A stretch of 64,000 nt of DNA, taken from the NCBI GenBank assembly GCA_036872755.1, contig JAVHNS010000004.1, forward strand, positions 1,674,001 to 1,738,000. Reading direction: 5' to 3'. Origin of the DNA: Orbilia blumenaviensis. Taxonomy: Eukaryota > Ascomycota > Orbiliomycetes > Orbiliales > Orbiliaceae. The notes below the pieces were generated by a model. That model was not told the DNA's origin and did no database searches. It worked only from the letters and a program-made list of their open reading frames with translations. A program made the translations under genes and the position numbers. Positions 1 through 11,600 of the stretch are shown here, in pieces (within the stretch, counting starts at the first letter, position 1; every line of letters begins with the position of its first letter).

Positions 1-1
1 A

Positions 2-73
2 CTCCTCCGTGAAGCCGTAAAAGCCGTGTTTGATTTCGTGGGGGCTTTTGGAGATTATGGTGGTGGTGTTTAA
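2..73 (+). CDS. possible 3' end of an unidentified gene, cut by window edge
   Basis: A 23-codon open stretch runs from the window edge to a TAA at 71-73 and reads LLREAVKAVFDFVGAFGDYG followed by GGV. The composition is protein-like, and the position fits a gene converging on the Nudix gene that ends at 258. It is too short to identify. The opposite strand is also open here, so chance is a real alternative. Confidence 0.3.
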   Translation, partial: LLREAVKAVFDFVGAFGDYGGGV

Positions 74-257
74 TCATAAGTTGAATCGTAGAGATACTTT
101 GGTGATACACCCGTTGCATGTTGAAAGTGTAGTCTTGGGCGTAGACTCCGCACCAGCAGTGGTTGTTGGCGCAATATTGGAGGGTGGGGGACGTCGAAGT
201 AGATGCCTTCAAAACGAACATCTCATGTTGATAAAAAAAGAACAAGGTCTGGATAAA

Positions 258-842
258 TTAAGCCCTCCCTCCCACCGTATCCTCCAAAATCCTCCACGCC
301 GCTTTCACAACCTCAACGTCCGACTCATACGTCAACTCCCCAATAGCATCCTCATACCCCCGCCACTCCACCCCCACCCCACCCTTAATAACTCCATCCC
401 AACCCTCCCCTTCCTTCCTCACATAATCCTCCTCATCAACCACCCCCAAAAACCACCATACAACCTTCACCCTCCCCTCATCTTCCCTCCCAACCCTTCT
501 AAACTGCATATAAAAACTCTCAGTACACCCTTCAACAACTCTAACCCTATCTCTAATATCCTCATCATCCTCCGGAAAAGTAAGCCTAGTACCCATCTTA
601 ACCAGCAGTAAACTACATTTATACCCCGTCTCCTCGGTCGTCTCACGGATTGCAGCTTCCTTTCTAGATTCGTTTAGATTACGACGACCCTTCGGGAGGG
701 TTATGATATTTTTCTGCTGAGTTTTGTTTGAATTTTGGGGGGTTATGTTCAGGAGACAGATTTTGCGGGTGGGGAGGTGGAATAAGGTGCAACCTGCGGA
801 TTCGGTGAGGTGGGTGGTGGGGTAGTAGGTTTGGTTAGCCAT
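258..842 (-). CDS. Nudix hydrolase, diphosphoinositol polyphosphate phosphohydrolase-like
   Basis: A single-exon gene of 194 residues. The start is the ATG at 840-842 (MANQ); the frame is open further upstream, but that part is low-complexity and unlike the family. Residues 52-74 form a complete Nudix box: G52, E58, R66-E67, E70-E71 and G73, which bind the metal and the diphosphate substrate. The preceding ITLPKG and the following GY match the fungal Aps1/DIPP-like branch, whose members hydrolyse diphosphoinositol polyphosphates and diadenosine polyphosphates in the cytosol. That substrate range is inferred from family resemblance only. The first third of the coding strand is C-rich and the last two thirds strongly G/T-rich. 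The gene lies downstream of, and on the same strand as, the Ecm14 gene. Confidence 0.85.
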   Translation of the reverse strand: MANQTYYPTTHLTESAGCTLFHLPTRKICLLNITPQNSNKTQQKNIITLPKGRRNLNESRKEAAIRETTEETGYKCSLLLVKMGTRLTFPEDDEDIRDRVRVVEGCTESFYMQFRRVGREDEGRVKVVWWFLGVVDEEDYVRKEGEGWDGVIKGGVGVEWRGYEDAIGELTYESDVEVVKAAWRILEDTVGGRA

Positions 843-1667
843 TTTTTCGTTGAATTGTTTCAAATGGTTGTTATTACATGTGTATTGAAAATAATAATAA
901 TAAAAATAGGGCTGGCTGAAGGCTTTCGAGCTTGAAGTCTGGTCCGGATCCTTCTGTCGATATAATCTCGTTTTGGAGGGCTTATATATATGCAACACAG
1001 GATGCATACAAAATACCACGGGGCATATTCCTTATTAAGCTCGAGATCTTGGCTTCGGGATGTCTATAAAATACTTGGGTCTCCATCCAAAGGATACATC
1101 CCCACACATAGATCAGATTCCTGGTACCAATACTGTAACCCACTTCGTCAATTTCCCCACTGCCACTACTGGCAGTATAGTAATTAATTGTTCCATAGAT
1201 GTGTACATACACCAACGACCAAGGACGGACCGCCTCAGCCAAAAAATAAGGAAGAAGAGGAAGGAAGAAGAAAGAAGACCTATGCTACAGGAAAAAAAAA
1301 AAAAAAAAAAAGGAAAAAGGAAAAACTGAAATATGCTCCCAATGTGTTATGTTAGTAGACCGCTTGACTAAAACAAAAAGCAATGAACGCCCGTGATGGT
1401 ATACAACTTATCCGTCCGTCCTTGAATTCCAAGTGAAAAAGAGGGATATATGTCCCCCGAAAACCAAAACCCGCACCATTAACTTCTCCGCTCCTGGAAA
1501 AATAAAATAGTTCCAACATCATATGCAGTTATCCCGAAGGAGGTGAATAAAGAACAGATACCGGCGTGCAGCCAGTCGTCCCCTACTCAACCCCCCCTCT
1601 TGTCAAACCACCCCCACAAACAAACCCTACTCCATTAACTCACACCACTACTACGGCCACCACACCC
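843..1667. other. intergenic region, Nudix 5' side / Ecm14 3' side
   Basis: About 0.8 kb with no supportable gene. It holds an A-run near 1291-1310 and must contain the Nudix promoter and the Ecm14 3' UTR. Short open frames here have no splice support or recognisable protein character. Confidence 0.6.
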
Positions 1668-3549
1668 TTACAACTTATCATCCCCAATCAAAAAGTTACC
1701 CAGACTCTTCACCATACTCTCAATCTCCTCCCCAGTCGGCTTGATACTCTCCTTCGGCAACAAAAACCCATAACTTCCCTGATCCCTCAACTTAATCTGG
1801 TAAGAATACGGAACCCCAATCTCTCTGTAGAAATAGTCAAGAGCGGATCCACCGCCACCAGTTTCCGTAAGCATGAAGTCATCACCCAGAGAAGTCTTTG
1901 ACCTCTTGGCCTTTTTCTTCGAGTCCTCCTTTTCGGATTGTGTGAATTGTCCGCCACCTTGACAGGCTGATGAGACCTCGTAGTGCTCGCCGTGGCGGAT
2001 ACGGATGCCCTTTGCTAGAACTTCTGCGAGCTCCTCGAGGTTCTCGAGGTCTGGTGGCTGCTGGGAGCAGGAGTAAGAGTATGGATAGAGGACTGCATAT
2101 ATGTTAGAATAGAATAATTTTGATAAAGGGCTAAGAAACTTACTTTGCTGGGAATAAGAGTGCAAATCCAAAAAGCCCATGATGTGAGTATTCCCTTCCG
2201 TCGTAAGGTTCTGTGCCCAAGAAGCAAAATTCTTTGCCTCAAAAGCCTCAAACTCCTTCTCTCCCGGGTAGTCTATATCGATATCCTCATTAGCATCCTT
2301 CCCACCAAAATCTTCAAAAAAGCTTCATATATTTTGGGATAAACATACTCTCACTGCAAGGGTTATTCTGACTCTGTCCACCCCACTTATAAGAATAACT
2401 CCTATCCAACTCAATCCCCTTACAAAACCCCAAACTCGTGGGCTGCCTATTCTTCCTCCACAATCTATCCTCCGTCCAAGTATACACATACCCATCCACA
2501 TTCAACGTCGGAATAAAGTACCAATCGAAATTATCCACAAGCCGAGTAATCTCCCTATCCCCCGCATCGGCCTCCACATCTTCCTTATCATTATTGTTGA
2601 ACGGTCGAGGTCTATACCCTGTTATGAAAGCATGTGCGAGGTAACAAACGGTAGAAACAGAGATCCATTCTCTAGCATGAGAGGCACCGGTGATAACGAT
2701 TGCCTTTCGTTTTCCTGAGATCGGATCTCCCGCTTTTGAAATCTTGAGTCCGTTGATTTCCCGTCCTTCGTATGTCTTCCCGATCGAAAAATGCTGTACA
2801 TGGTCAGGAAACAGCGAACGAAGCAGCTTCATCCACGGATTAATAACCGATATCGGCTGATAATTCGAAAAGAAGTGTTCAGACTGCGCTGGTCGGTACG
2901 GACCAGAGGATTGTGATAACGAATGAGGTGAAAGCGGATTCGAGGGGCCCTCTGACGTCCCCGGGAACGTTTCTCGAACGGTAGCGGCAAGGTCATGCAT
3001 AAGTCTCGCATGCGAGCCTTGTAAAGATTCCGGCAGAAGACCAAGAAGTGATTCAACAACATCCTTATCAACCCTAATATCCGCATGTTCCTTCGTAGCA
3101 CTCCAAACATCCAAAAACAAGATTTCGGCCGCTCCAGCCAGTGCAGCGGCTTCATCTGTCGTGGAGATGTTAAACCTTAAGACAACATCATTCTGATACC
3201 TCGAGTAAGGTGCCTTTCCCGGTGCATCCCCCAACGGTTTCTGAACACCCGAAGACGAAGACGAAGAGCCGGAAGTATAATGCGGATGATGACTTAGTCC
3301 TCCATGATGTTTATCTCCACTCCCGAATATCTTAACTACGATTTTATTCCTAATCTTTGACCATGAGTTGCGAGATTCCCGAGGAGCGGCATGGAAGATG
3401 TCGGATAAGGTATCGGCGTCGTTGGAACGGTGTTCGTCGTCATGGATGGGCAGGCGGATGACAGACTCGGAGTTCGTCGGGATCGTAGAAGCTAGGGATG
3501 TCGTGCAGAGATGAGCTGCGACGGCGCAGTAAACGATGATGGAGCGCAT
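1668..3549 (-). CDS. ECM14: inactive metallocarboxypeptidase Ecm14 (M14 family pseudo-peptidase)
   Basis: Three exons (2349-3549, 2144-2272, 1668-2092) give 584 residues, close to the usual Ecm14 length. Intron 1 has GTATGT, a GCTAAT branch and TAG; intron 2 has GTAAGT and GCAG. The start at 3549 gives a clear signal peptide (about residues 1-21), followed by a propeptide with a Ser/His-rich linker. The M14 domain keeps the zinc ligands H291 and E294 (HAREW motif) and H438 (LHSYS), and R365 of the RLWRKNR block. The catalytic glutamate is replaced by lysine (K544 in QIKLRD), and the usual Asn-Arg pair reads D382-R383. These substitutions are the hallmark of Ecm14, a secreted or vacuolar protein linked genetically to the cell wall and reported to lack ordinary carboxypeptidase activity. 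Upstream lies the divergent uL14m gene. Confidence 0.92.
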
Positions 3550-4263
3550 GGTTGCACACAGATGGTCGCTTGCCACTTCCCCCCTTCCGACGACACTGCA
3601 GAACAATCAACAGAATCGAACGTTAACGACGTTGCAAGCGATTGGATATCCCTTCAAGAGGGTGGATAAATCCCTAGAGCACGATAAATCAAACAGACAG
3701 ATCCAAAAACACTCGCGGAGGTTTGTCGGGTATCTTGGTTGTTGGTAAAAAAAAAAATAAAGTAAAATAAATCTTCCCTATGCAGTGCCGTGCGATGCAA
3801 TGCAATGCAATGAGATGATGATGATGACAATAGAGATGGTGATGATTGGGAAGGGGGGAAGAAAGGTGTGAGAACAAACAGCCCTCAGTCTTCAATATAT
3901 TCCTTGCGCTTTGCAGCCTGTCCAGCTAAGTAAAAAAAATAAAAAAAGCCCACTGTCGGCCTGCCTTTTAACGTCTTACGCCAGCCCGTTCGTCGTATGG
4001 CTCCACCTCATCCCTTTCAAGCATCTGCACTTTTGCCCTGTCACAGTTCACCTGTATCTGTAGGCGGATTCGTAGGCTGAGGGTACAATTGCGACTTTTG
4101 GGCTGTGCAAAAGCGGTAAAGACAAGGGTTGTGTGTGGACGAACCGCCGGAGAAAACCGTCTCTCTGGTTAGCGAAAAACTTCCTCGACTCGACTCGAAC
4201 GGACCGACAGATGCCTGAACGGTGACATCAGGCACCACCCTCCCTCCCTTCATATAGCTCATC
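3550..4263. promoter_or_regulatory. divergent intergenic region ECM14 / uL14m
   Basis: About 0.7 kb shared upstream region of two divergent genes. It holds short A-rich runs and GATG/ATGCA-type micro-repeats near 3790-3850. No individual regulatory site can be defended. Confidence 0.5.
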
Positions 4264-4942
4264 ATGATTCAATTAAAGGTACGACCTCACTTCTATTGAT
4301 CAACTAGATAAGAATGCTAACATAGACGCTATAGACGATGCTAAACTGCATCGACAACTCGGTATGATACACCCCTCCCAATGGGCATGGGCTTCCACGA
4401 CCTATACACACCCATCAAACCACCACCACCAAAAAAAACTCCAATTCTAAACAATGTATACACATATACACACAAAATAGGGCGCCTCTATAGTCGAATG
4501 CATCAAAGTCCTGGGGCAGAAGCGTCACGCCCGTATCGGTGACCGTATCGTCATCGTCGTTCAACGGCAACGTGCCCTCGGTCTCTCAGATTCTCACAGC
4601 AACTCCGCCGCCGCCCAGAAGGTCCGAAAGGGTGATATCAGACACGCCGTTGTTGTTAGGACTAAGAAGCAGCTGCAGAGGAAGGATGGGAGTGTAGTCA
4701 GATTCGATGATAATGCTTGTGTATTGGTCAATAAGGCTGGAGAGCCGATCGGGACAAGAATGAATGGTCAGTTCGCACACAGATCTCACTCGGAGATGCA
4801 GTGATGATGGCCAATTGCCGTCGATTACGAAAGTATTATACGACATTATACTGACATTTTCATTCAACCAGGTGTCGTCGGAAGAGAACTCGGCGAGAAG
4901 AAGTGGAGCAAAATCCTCAGTTTGGCTCCCATGCACATCTAA
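4264..4942 (+). CDS. MRPL38: mitochondrial large-subunit ribosomal protein uL14m
   Basis: Four exons (4264-4278, 4335-4361, 4481-4766, 4872-4942) join to 132 residues. The first two exons code for only 5 and 9 residues, so the gene is easy to miss. The product begins MIQLKTMLNCIDNSGAS and contains VLGQKRHARIGDRIVIVV, RKGDIRHAVVVRTKK and the C-terminal block GVVGRELGEKKWSKILSLAP. This is the universal L14 fold, placed at the subunit interface near the GTPase-associated side of the large subunit. The length matches bacterial L14 and yeast Mrpl38, and the sequence is the bacterial/mitochondrial type, not the cytosolic eL/uL14 type. Intron 3 uses a GTCAGT donor. There is no cleavable presequence, as is common for uL14m. 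Confidence 0.93.
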
Positions 4943-5980
4943 TCTACACACCTCCATCCTCCGAAAGTGTAATATATTCATCTGATTCCTAGGGAAACAA
5001 GACTCTCTGTACATATATCACGGAATTTACGATGTTCAAAAAAAAGAAAAAGAAAAGAAAAGGAAAAAAAACAGTAAAAGAACGGTAGTCCCGTTTGGGA
5101 CCAGTCGTTGATAGACCCCGCATCAGTGTGGATCCGTGCTTCGAAGGACATATGCACCCGTACTCTTCCATATCCGACAGGCGGAGAGGGAGATATAAGT
5201 GCAACTGTGGCATCTTGACCTTCTAATGCCGTATCCACATGCAATGCACCGAATCACAGATTAGACAGGCCCAAAATACGGCAAATGGGGAATAGCAGGT
5301 CAGAAGATATCTTTTGTTTATAGATTTGGTCTAGCTATATCAACTTTTCTTTCCTTGTATGACTCTCACAGGTAGGTATCAACCACCACGGCCCTCTTCT
5401 AACGCCACTACCACCAACTTCCCACTTCTAAGTTTTTTCTCTTTTCAATTCCGGCCTAGGAAGGGGAACGGTAGTAAGATCAAGACACAATTCGCCAAGG
5501 ACTCAGAGAGGAAAAAGAACAAAAACCATATATCCACAACGGAGAAAAAGGAAAAGAAGAAAAAGAACGCCATAGCAAAGACAGTAAAGAAAGGGAGTGT
5601 CTGAGCGGCCAGGAGAGAATGAATGACGCGCAAGATACACTTATTACATATGTGCTCGCCGTTCAGTAATAGTAGAGGTAGTCGTCGTAGCAGTAATAAT
5701 TGAAGAGAGGGAAGAAAGAGTTGAGGGAACAGCGAACTAAACAAAAGGGAAAGCAAGCTGCTATCGTGCCCAGAAGTCACCCGCAATCCTGCTGTCGCCT
5801 TTCAGAGTATATAAAAAAAAGCAGAACCGAACTAATTGCATCACGCTCGTCATAAGGATATCAAAACAATCCGACCCCCGTTTGTCTACTTGGTATTCCG
5901 GATGTTTGCCTTCTCTTAGAACTTGAAAAGTTCATAGGCCATCAATAGACATCAAACAAAACAAGATTCCCCATAGGGCT
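4943..5980. other. convergent intergenic region uL14m / PKA
   Basis: About 1 kb between two gene 3' ends. A-rich, lysine-codon-like tracts at 5040-5070 and 5500-5600 create spurious frames. Nothing gene-like is supported. Confidence 0.6.
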
Positions 5981-7565
<1,585 letters not shown>

Positions 7566-8600
7566 AAAAGAGTCCTGCTCGAGGCCGCTAGCGCCCTCGA
7601 CGTTACTGCTACTTGGTTTTACGGGAGGTTCCCAAGGAACTTTAGAGACGGTCGGATCGAGCTTGACTCCTGTGTAACGGCCAAGTGCGTTAGTTAGCTT
7701 TCTGTTTCGTCTCCACTGGGTGATATCTCGCTTGGACGCAAGGCCGGGACAAGGCAGGGAGCCGATTCGCCGCGGTGTGCCTGTTAACCCAACCAAATCC
7801 TCATTCGAAGCAGAAATACCCAGGTCAAGATATATATATATATATATATATATTGTAAAGGGCCAGATACTCACGCTTGTTCGCCGTCGAATCTGTAGTT
7901 GGGCGGTCCAAAACTGAGGTCGGACAGGGTACTCGGAGGGTGTGTGATTGGGATGGATCTGGATATACCGCTGTAGTGAACGGACTCCTGCACAATTATC
8001 AATGAAGTCACCAGTCAGCCAATGTCAATGTTCTCGGATAACAATTAATTAAGGCCGAATAATTATAACGTCAGGATCAAGTTCCGGTATCAGAAAGCAT
8101 TCCGAGGATGGTAGCCGGAAAGGTACTATGCCCAACATACCTCCCTGCAAGCGACCGAACCGGAATTTTTACGAAGGGGATAGAATCAAAAACAGGCAGA
8201 TTTCAGAGAAACGGGGGAAATGCAGAATTGTTTGTGAATACGAGCTTTTTCGAGGTTTGGGCCTTTCTTGATGGAACAGGGCGATCCAACGTGGAGACGG
8301 GCAGGCAGACCAGGCGTGTGTGGCCAGCAGCTACCAGACACGCCAAATTCAATGGACCACCACCACCACCAAACGACAGGGCCAAGCAGCAAATTCTCAA
8401 AAACCCGGCACAAAGCAGCAGCAGCAGAAAACCAGCTCCAACAGACGCGCACTATTCCAGGCCACTCACCAGATGGAAATCGACGTTCACGGATCAGCTG
8501 GTCGTCTGGAATCGCGGAGGGTGCTCGTGAATGAGAGATTAATTTTTCGGACTGCAGAAGCTGTAGCCGTTGAGGAATCTACCCCGCATTTTGGCTCCAA
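7566..8600 (-). promoter_or_regulatory. probable spliced 5' leader of the PKA gene
   Basis: Upstream of the PKA start there are consensus splice signals on the same strand. A leader exon ends at 8470 before GTGAGT and joins 7875-7987 (acceptor TTGTGCAG). That exon ends before GTGAGT and joins 7669 downwards (acceptor TTACACAG with an upstream CTAACTAAC branch). No continuous reading frame links these exons to the kinase start, so they are better read as untranslated leader. The (TA)n tract at about 7831-7852 lies in the second leader intron. This is inferred from sequence signals alone. Confidence 0.45.
8539..8589 (-). other. short upstream ORF in the PKA leader
   Basis: ATG at 8587-8589 opens a 16-codon frame (MRGRFLNGYSFCSPKN) ending in TAA at 8539-8541, inside the proposed first leader exon. 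The preceding bases are AAA, a favourable context. If the leader model is right, ribosomes would meet this frame before the kinase start, and it could damp translation. Confidence 0.3.
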
Positions 8601-11600
8601 TTGTCAGTTCACCGGACTATAAAAAGGCTCGGCAGAAGTCAAGGCCGGTTGGATCGGGTCTGAGGAGGTACGAGGGAGGGGTGGAATATCGGGAGGAGCG
8701 GGTATGAGAAGTGAGGAGGAGGAGGAGAGCCAGGCCAAGGGAGGCCAGGCTCTAGCCTTATGGGAGAGCATGTCCGTACATTTGGAGGGCTATAATATAT
8801 ATAAAAAAAGTGTTATGCTCGGGAATACTGTCGATAGCCGAGTTCCCCGAAGTACAGCTGTGTACAGTGCAGTTATGAGGGCTGGTCGGATTCGAATCGG
8901 AATGGTACACCAAGTAGGTAGGTAGCTATAGGAAGTGGATACTTTTTTTGGAGCCGGTACCCTCGATTGAATATAATATATATATGTATACCGAACGAAA
9001 GGATATAAGATAGGTGGATAGATCTGGGTACTCCGTCCAAAGGGATGATTGGATGGCGACGGAGGCAGATCGATTATTGATTACGAGAGAAAGGGAGATA
9101 GGTCTAAAGGTAACCAATTGACCATTTTGTTAGCAAAGAAAATCCTCCTCCCCAAAAAGAAACTTGGCCCGGATGAGGTTTGGTGGATAGTGTGTTTTTT
9201 TTTTTTCCCTTTCCTTCTTCCCAGTGCATATAGTGGCTGACTGGGAAGTATTAAACTCTGAGGGGAGCCAGGAAGGAGAGAGGTAACAGGTAAGTAGGGA
9301 AAACCTTTGGCGGGGGGGGACCAGGTAGCTTCTTATCCTCAGCTTAACTAGCAGCTGGTGGACTAGAATTCAAATATCTGTCTGCATCAAGCGGGCGAAA
9401 CAAGAAAGAATCTCTCTTTTTTTTTTCTTTCTTTCTTTCTTCCCAAGATGAAAATAAAGCGATCCGTTTCCCGTTCGTATACGTAGCTAGCTAGCAGGGC
9501 AGTTGCAAGACAAGGTGGTGCTAAGCTGCTAAGCTGCTAAGCTGGGTATGATGCCTGTCTTGTCCCCTCAAGGTCCTAGCCGTTATCATGTAACGAACAG
9601 CGGAGTGAGGAACCTCAAAGAACAGCTTGGTTTTATGTTCTGCCTGGTTACAGCTGGTATCGGGTATGGGGCTTCCCAAAACGTGAATTGTAGGGATATC
9701 GGGATCCACCAGTTAAGTTTAAGTGTGTGCAAATGGGATGTCGGTCGAGAAAGCAAAGCAATTAACCAAGCAATTAACCAAGCAAGCAAGCAAGAAGGTA
9801 GAAACAAGCAGACAGACATTAGATTAAGCAAGCAGCAATTGCAAGCATGCTAGTGTGGATTCGGGTTTCAAGCAAGATGGCAAGGCAAGGCTGCAGGGAA
9901 GAAGGGCCGGAGACAGCGTGCGCAGAAGGAGAAGTGGTTGGTATGTAAGTACCTATGTATGTAGCTGTCTTGTAGTGTAATATATTTGGTGGTGTGTATG
10001 GGTGTATGGATGTTATGGGTGTGTGTGTGTGTGGGATATTGGGAAAGAGAGGGAAGAGAAGGGGGATGGAAGGGGTTACTCGTTCTGCATGCACTGTACC
10101 ATACTGTGTATGTGTGTATGTATGTATGTTACAGCATCCCACTTCCACTTACTTAGTAAGGTACGTATTGCCTTTACCCCGAGTGGTATACTAATATACC
10201 ACTTGGTACTAGCTACTCAGTACTCCCTTAGCTAGCCTGGCCCAGTCTGCTTAGTCGTTCCTCGATAAAGAAATTAACAGAGGAAGGAAAAGGGAAAGAA
10301 AGGGCCAAAGGAAAAGGAAAGAAAAGATCAAAAAAGAGAATAGCAATGAAAAAGGAAAAGAAAATAAAGAAAGAAGTATTGAATCAACCACAATATGATT
10401 CAATCACGATGGGAGAGCTGGCTCAGTAATAAGTACCTAGGTTGGTAAGGGCTTTGGTAGCAGCAGCAATCGACTGGGATGCGATCTTGGAGAGCTCGAT
10501 CCGCGGATTCGATTCTTGTTCAAAAAAAAAAAAAAAAAAAAAAAAAAGATATATTGCTTCCCTCACACGGAGGTATATCTTTAATTATATTTGTATCGAG
10601 TCCCCAAGCCAAAGTCGTACTTCGGCACAGCGCAGTATACTCGAGCAGAGCAGGCCTAAAGGTGCAGCTCTTCCCACTCTCCAAAAATCCTAAGCCTCAA
10701 ATCTCAAGCCTCTCTCTTTTTTCCCTTTGTCCCTCGTCTCAGTATATATTATTCCTCTTCCTCAGAAAATCATGTCCATCCCAGCGTAACGTAACGAACG
10801 TACCATCCTTACATGTACACACGGGAACGCGGACGGAATAGTATAAATAGAGACCACATATCACCACCACTACCACAGCCCTTGAATCCTCCCCTCCATT
10901 GGCAGATGGATTGATCGAGTTAAAAGCTCCAATTGCCAAAGTGGAGCACCCGAGGGAAGAAGGGGGGGCGAGTGTTATGTATTAGGATATGCAATAAGCC
11001 CAAAAACCTTCCCAGCCAGGTGGAAAGAAATCTCAGACATGTACATTACACCCGGCCATGGTACATGGGGGTGATTTTGTTTTTTAAGGTTGAACGCTTG
11101 GGACTCGTACAGACGGGATATTTAGTCGACGGCCTTGGGAGGGGGGAGGGGACTCGAATAGCAGATGAGGGCCTTCGAGGTTCTCCTTCATGCACTGGCC
11201 GGCTCCGCTCTACCTCTATCGGCAAGGCTTCGGATTGAGCTGCAGCAACCGATGACGAAACAGCCAAACCTGCTTATTTCTGGGCCAAAACGGGAGGGGG
11301 AAGACGGGCAAACATTGAGAAATCAGATTGGCAATACTTACTCCGATTGATCAGAACAGAACAAGAACGGGTCAAACGAATTTTAAAACCGTGGCCGATT
11401 AGTTAGATTGATTTTAATTGACGAGCTGGCAGGATCAAGTTCGATGTGGAGGACGACGAAGAAAAGAGGAGGTAGAGAGAAAAAAAATATGGAACTAGAA
11501 TTGGGACTCGATAGAGCTCTCTTCGGGTCGTAATGCTTTAATTTTGCTCTTTTGACGCTTCAGCTGTCCGGTAGAATCCGGGACTTTTGGATGGATGGGG

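Noticed and set aside
1..224. Open minus-strand frame at the window start (MFVLKASTSTSP...)
   Set aside because: Composition is His/Gln-rich without domain character, and it lies where the Nudix 3' UTR should be.
8108..8530. 140-codon plus-strand frame upstream of PKA
   Set aside because: No recognisable domain, composition is low-complexity at its end, and it overlaps the proposed PKA leader on the other strand.
8618..8628. CTATAAAAAGGC, a plus-strand TATA-like box
   Set aside because: No gene follows on the plus strand within a plausible distance; it may be chance in AT-rich DNA.
10610..10645. GTACTTCGGCACAGCGCAGTAT, reminiscent of the 5' hairpin of U6 snRNA
   Set aside because: The invariant ACAGAGA region and the rest of U6 are absent.
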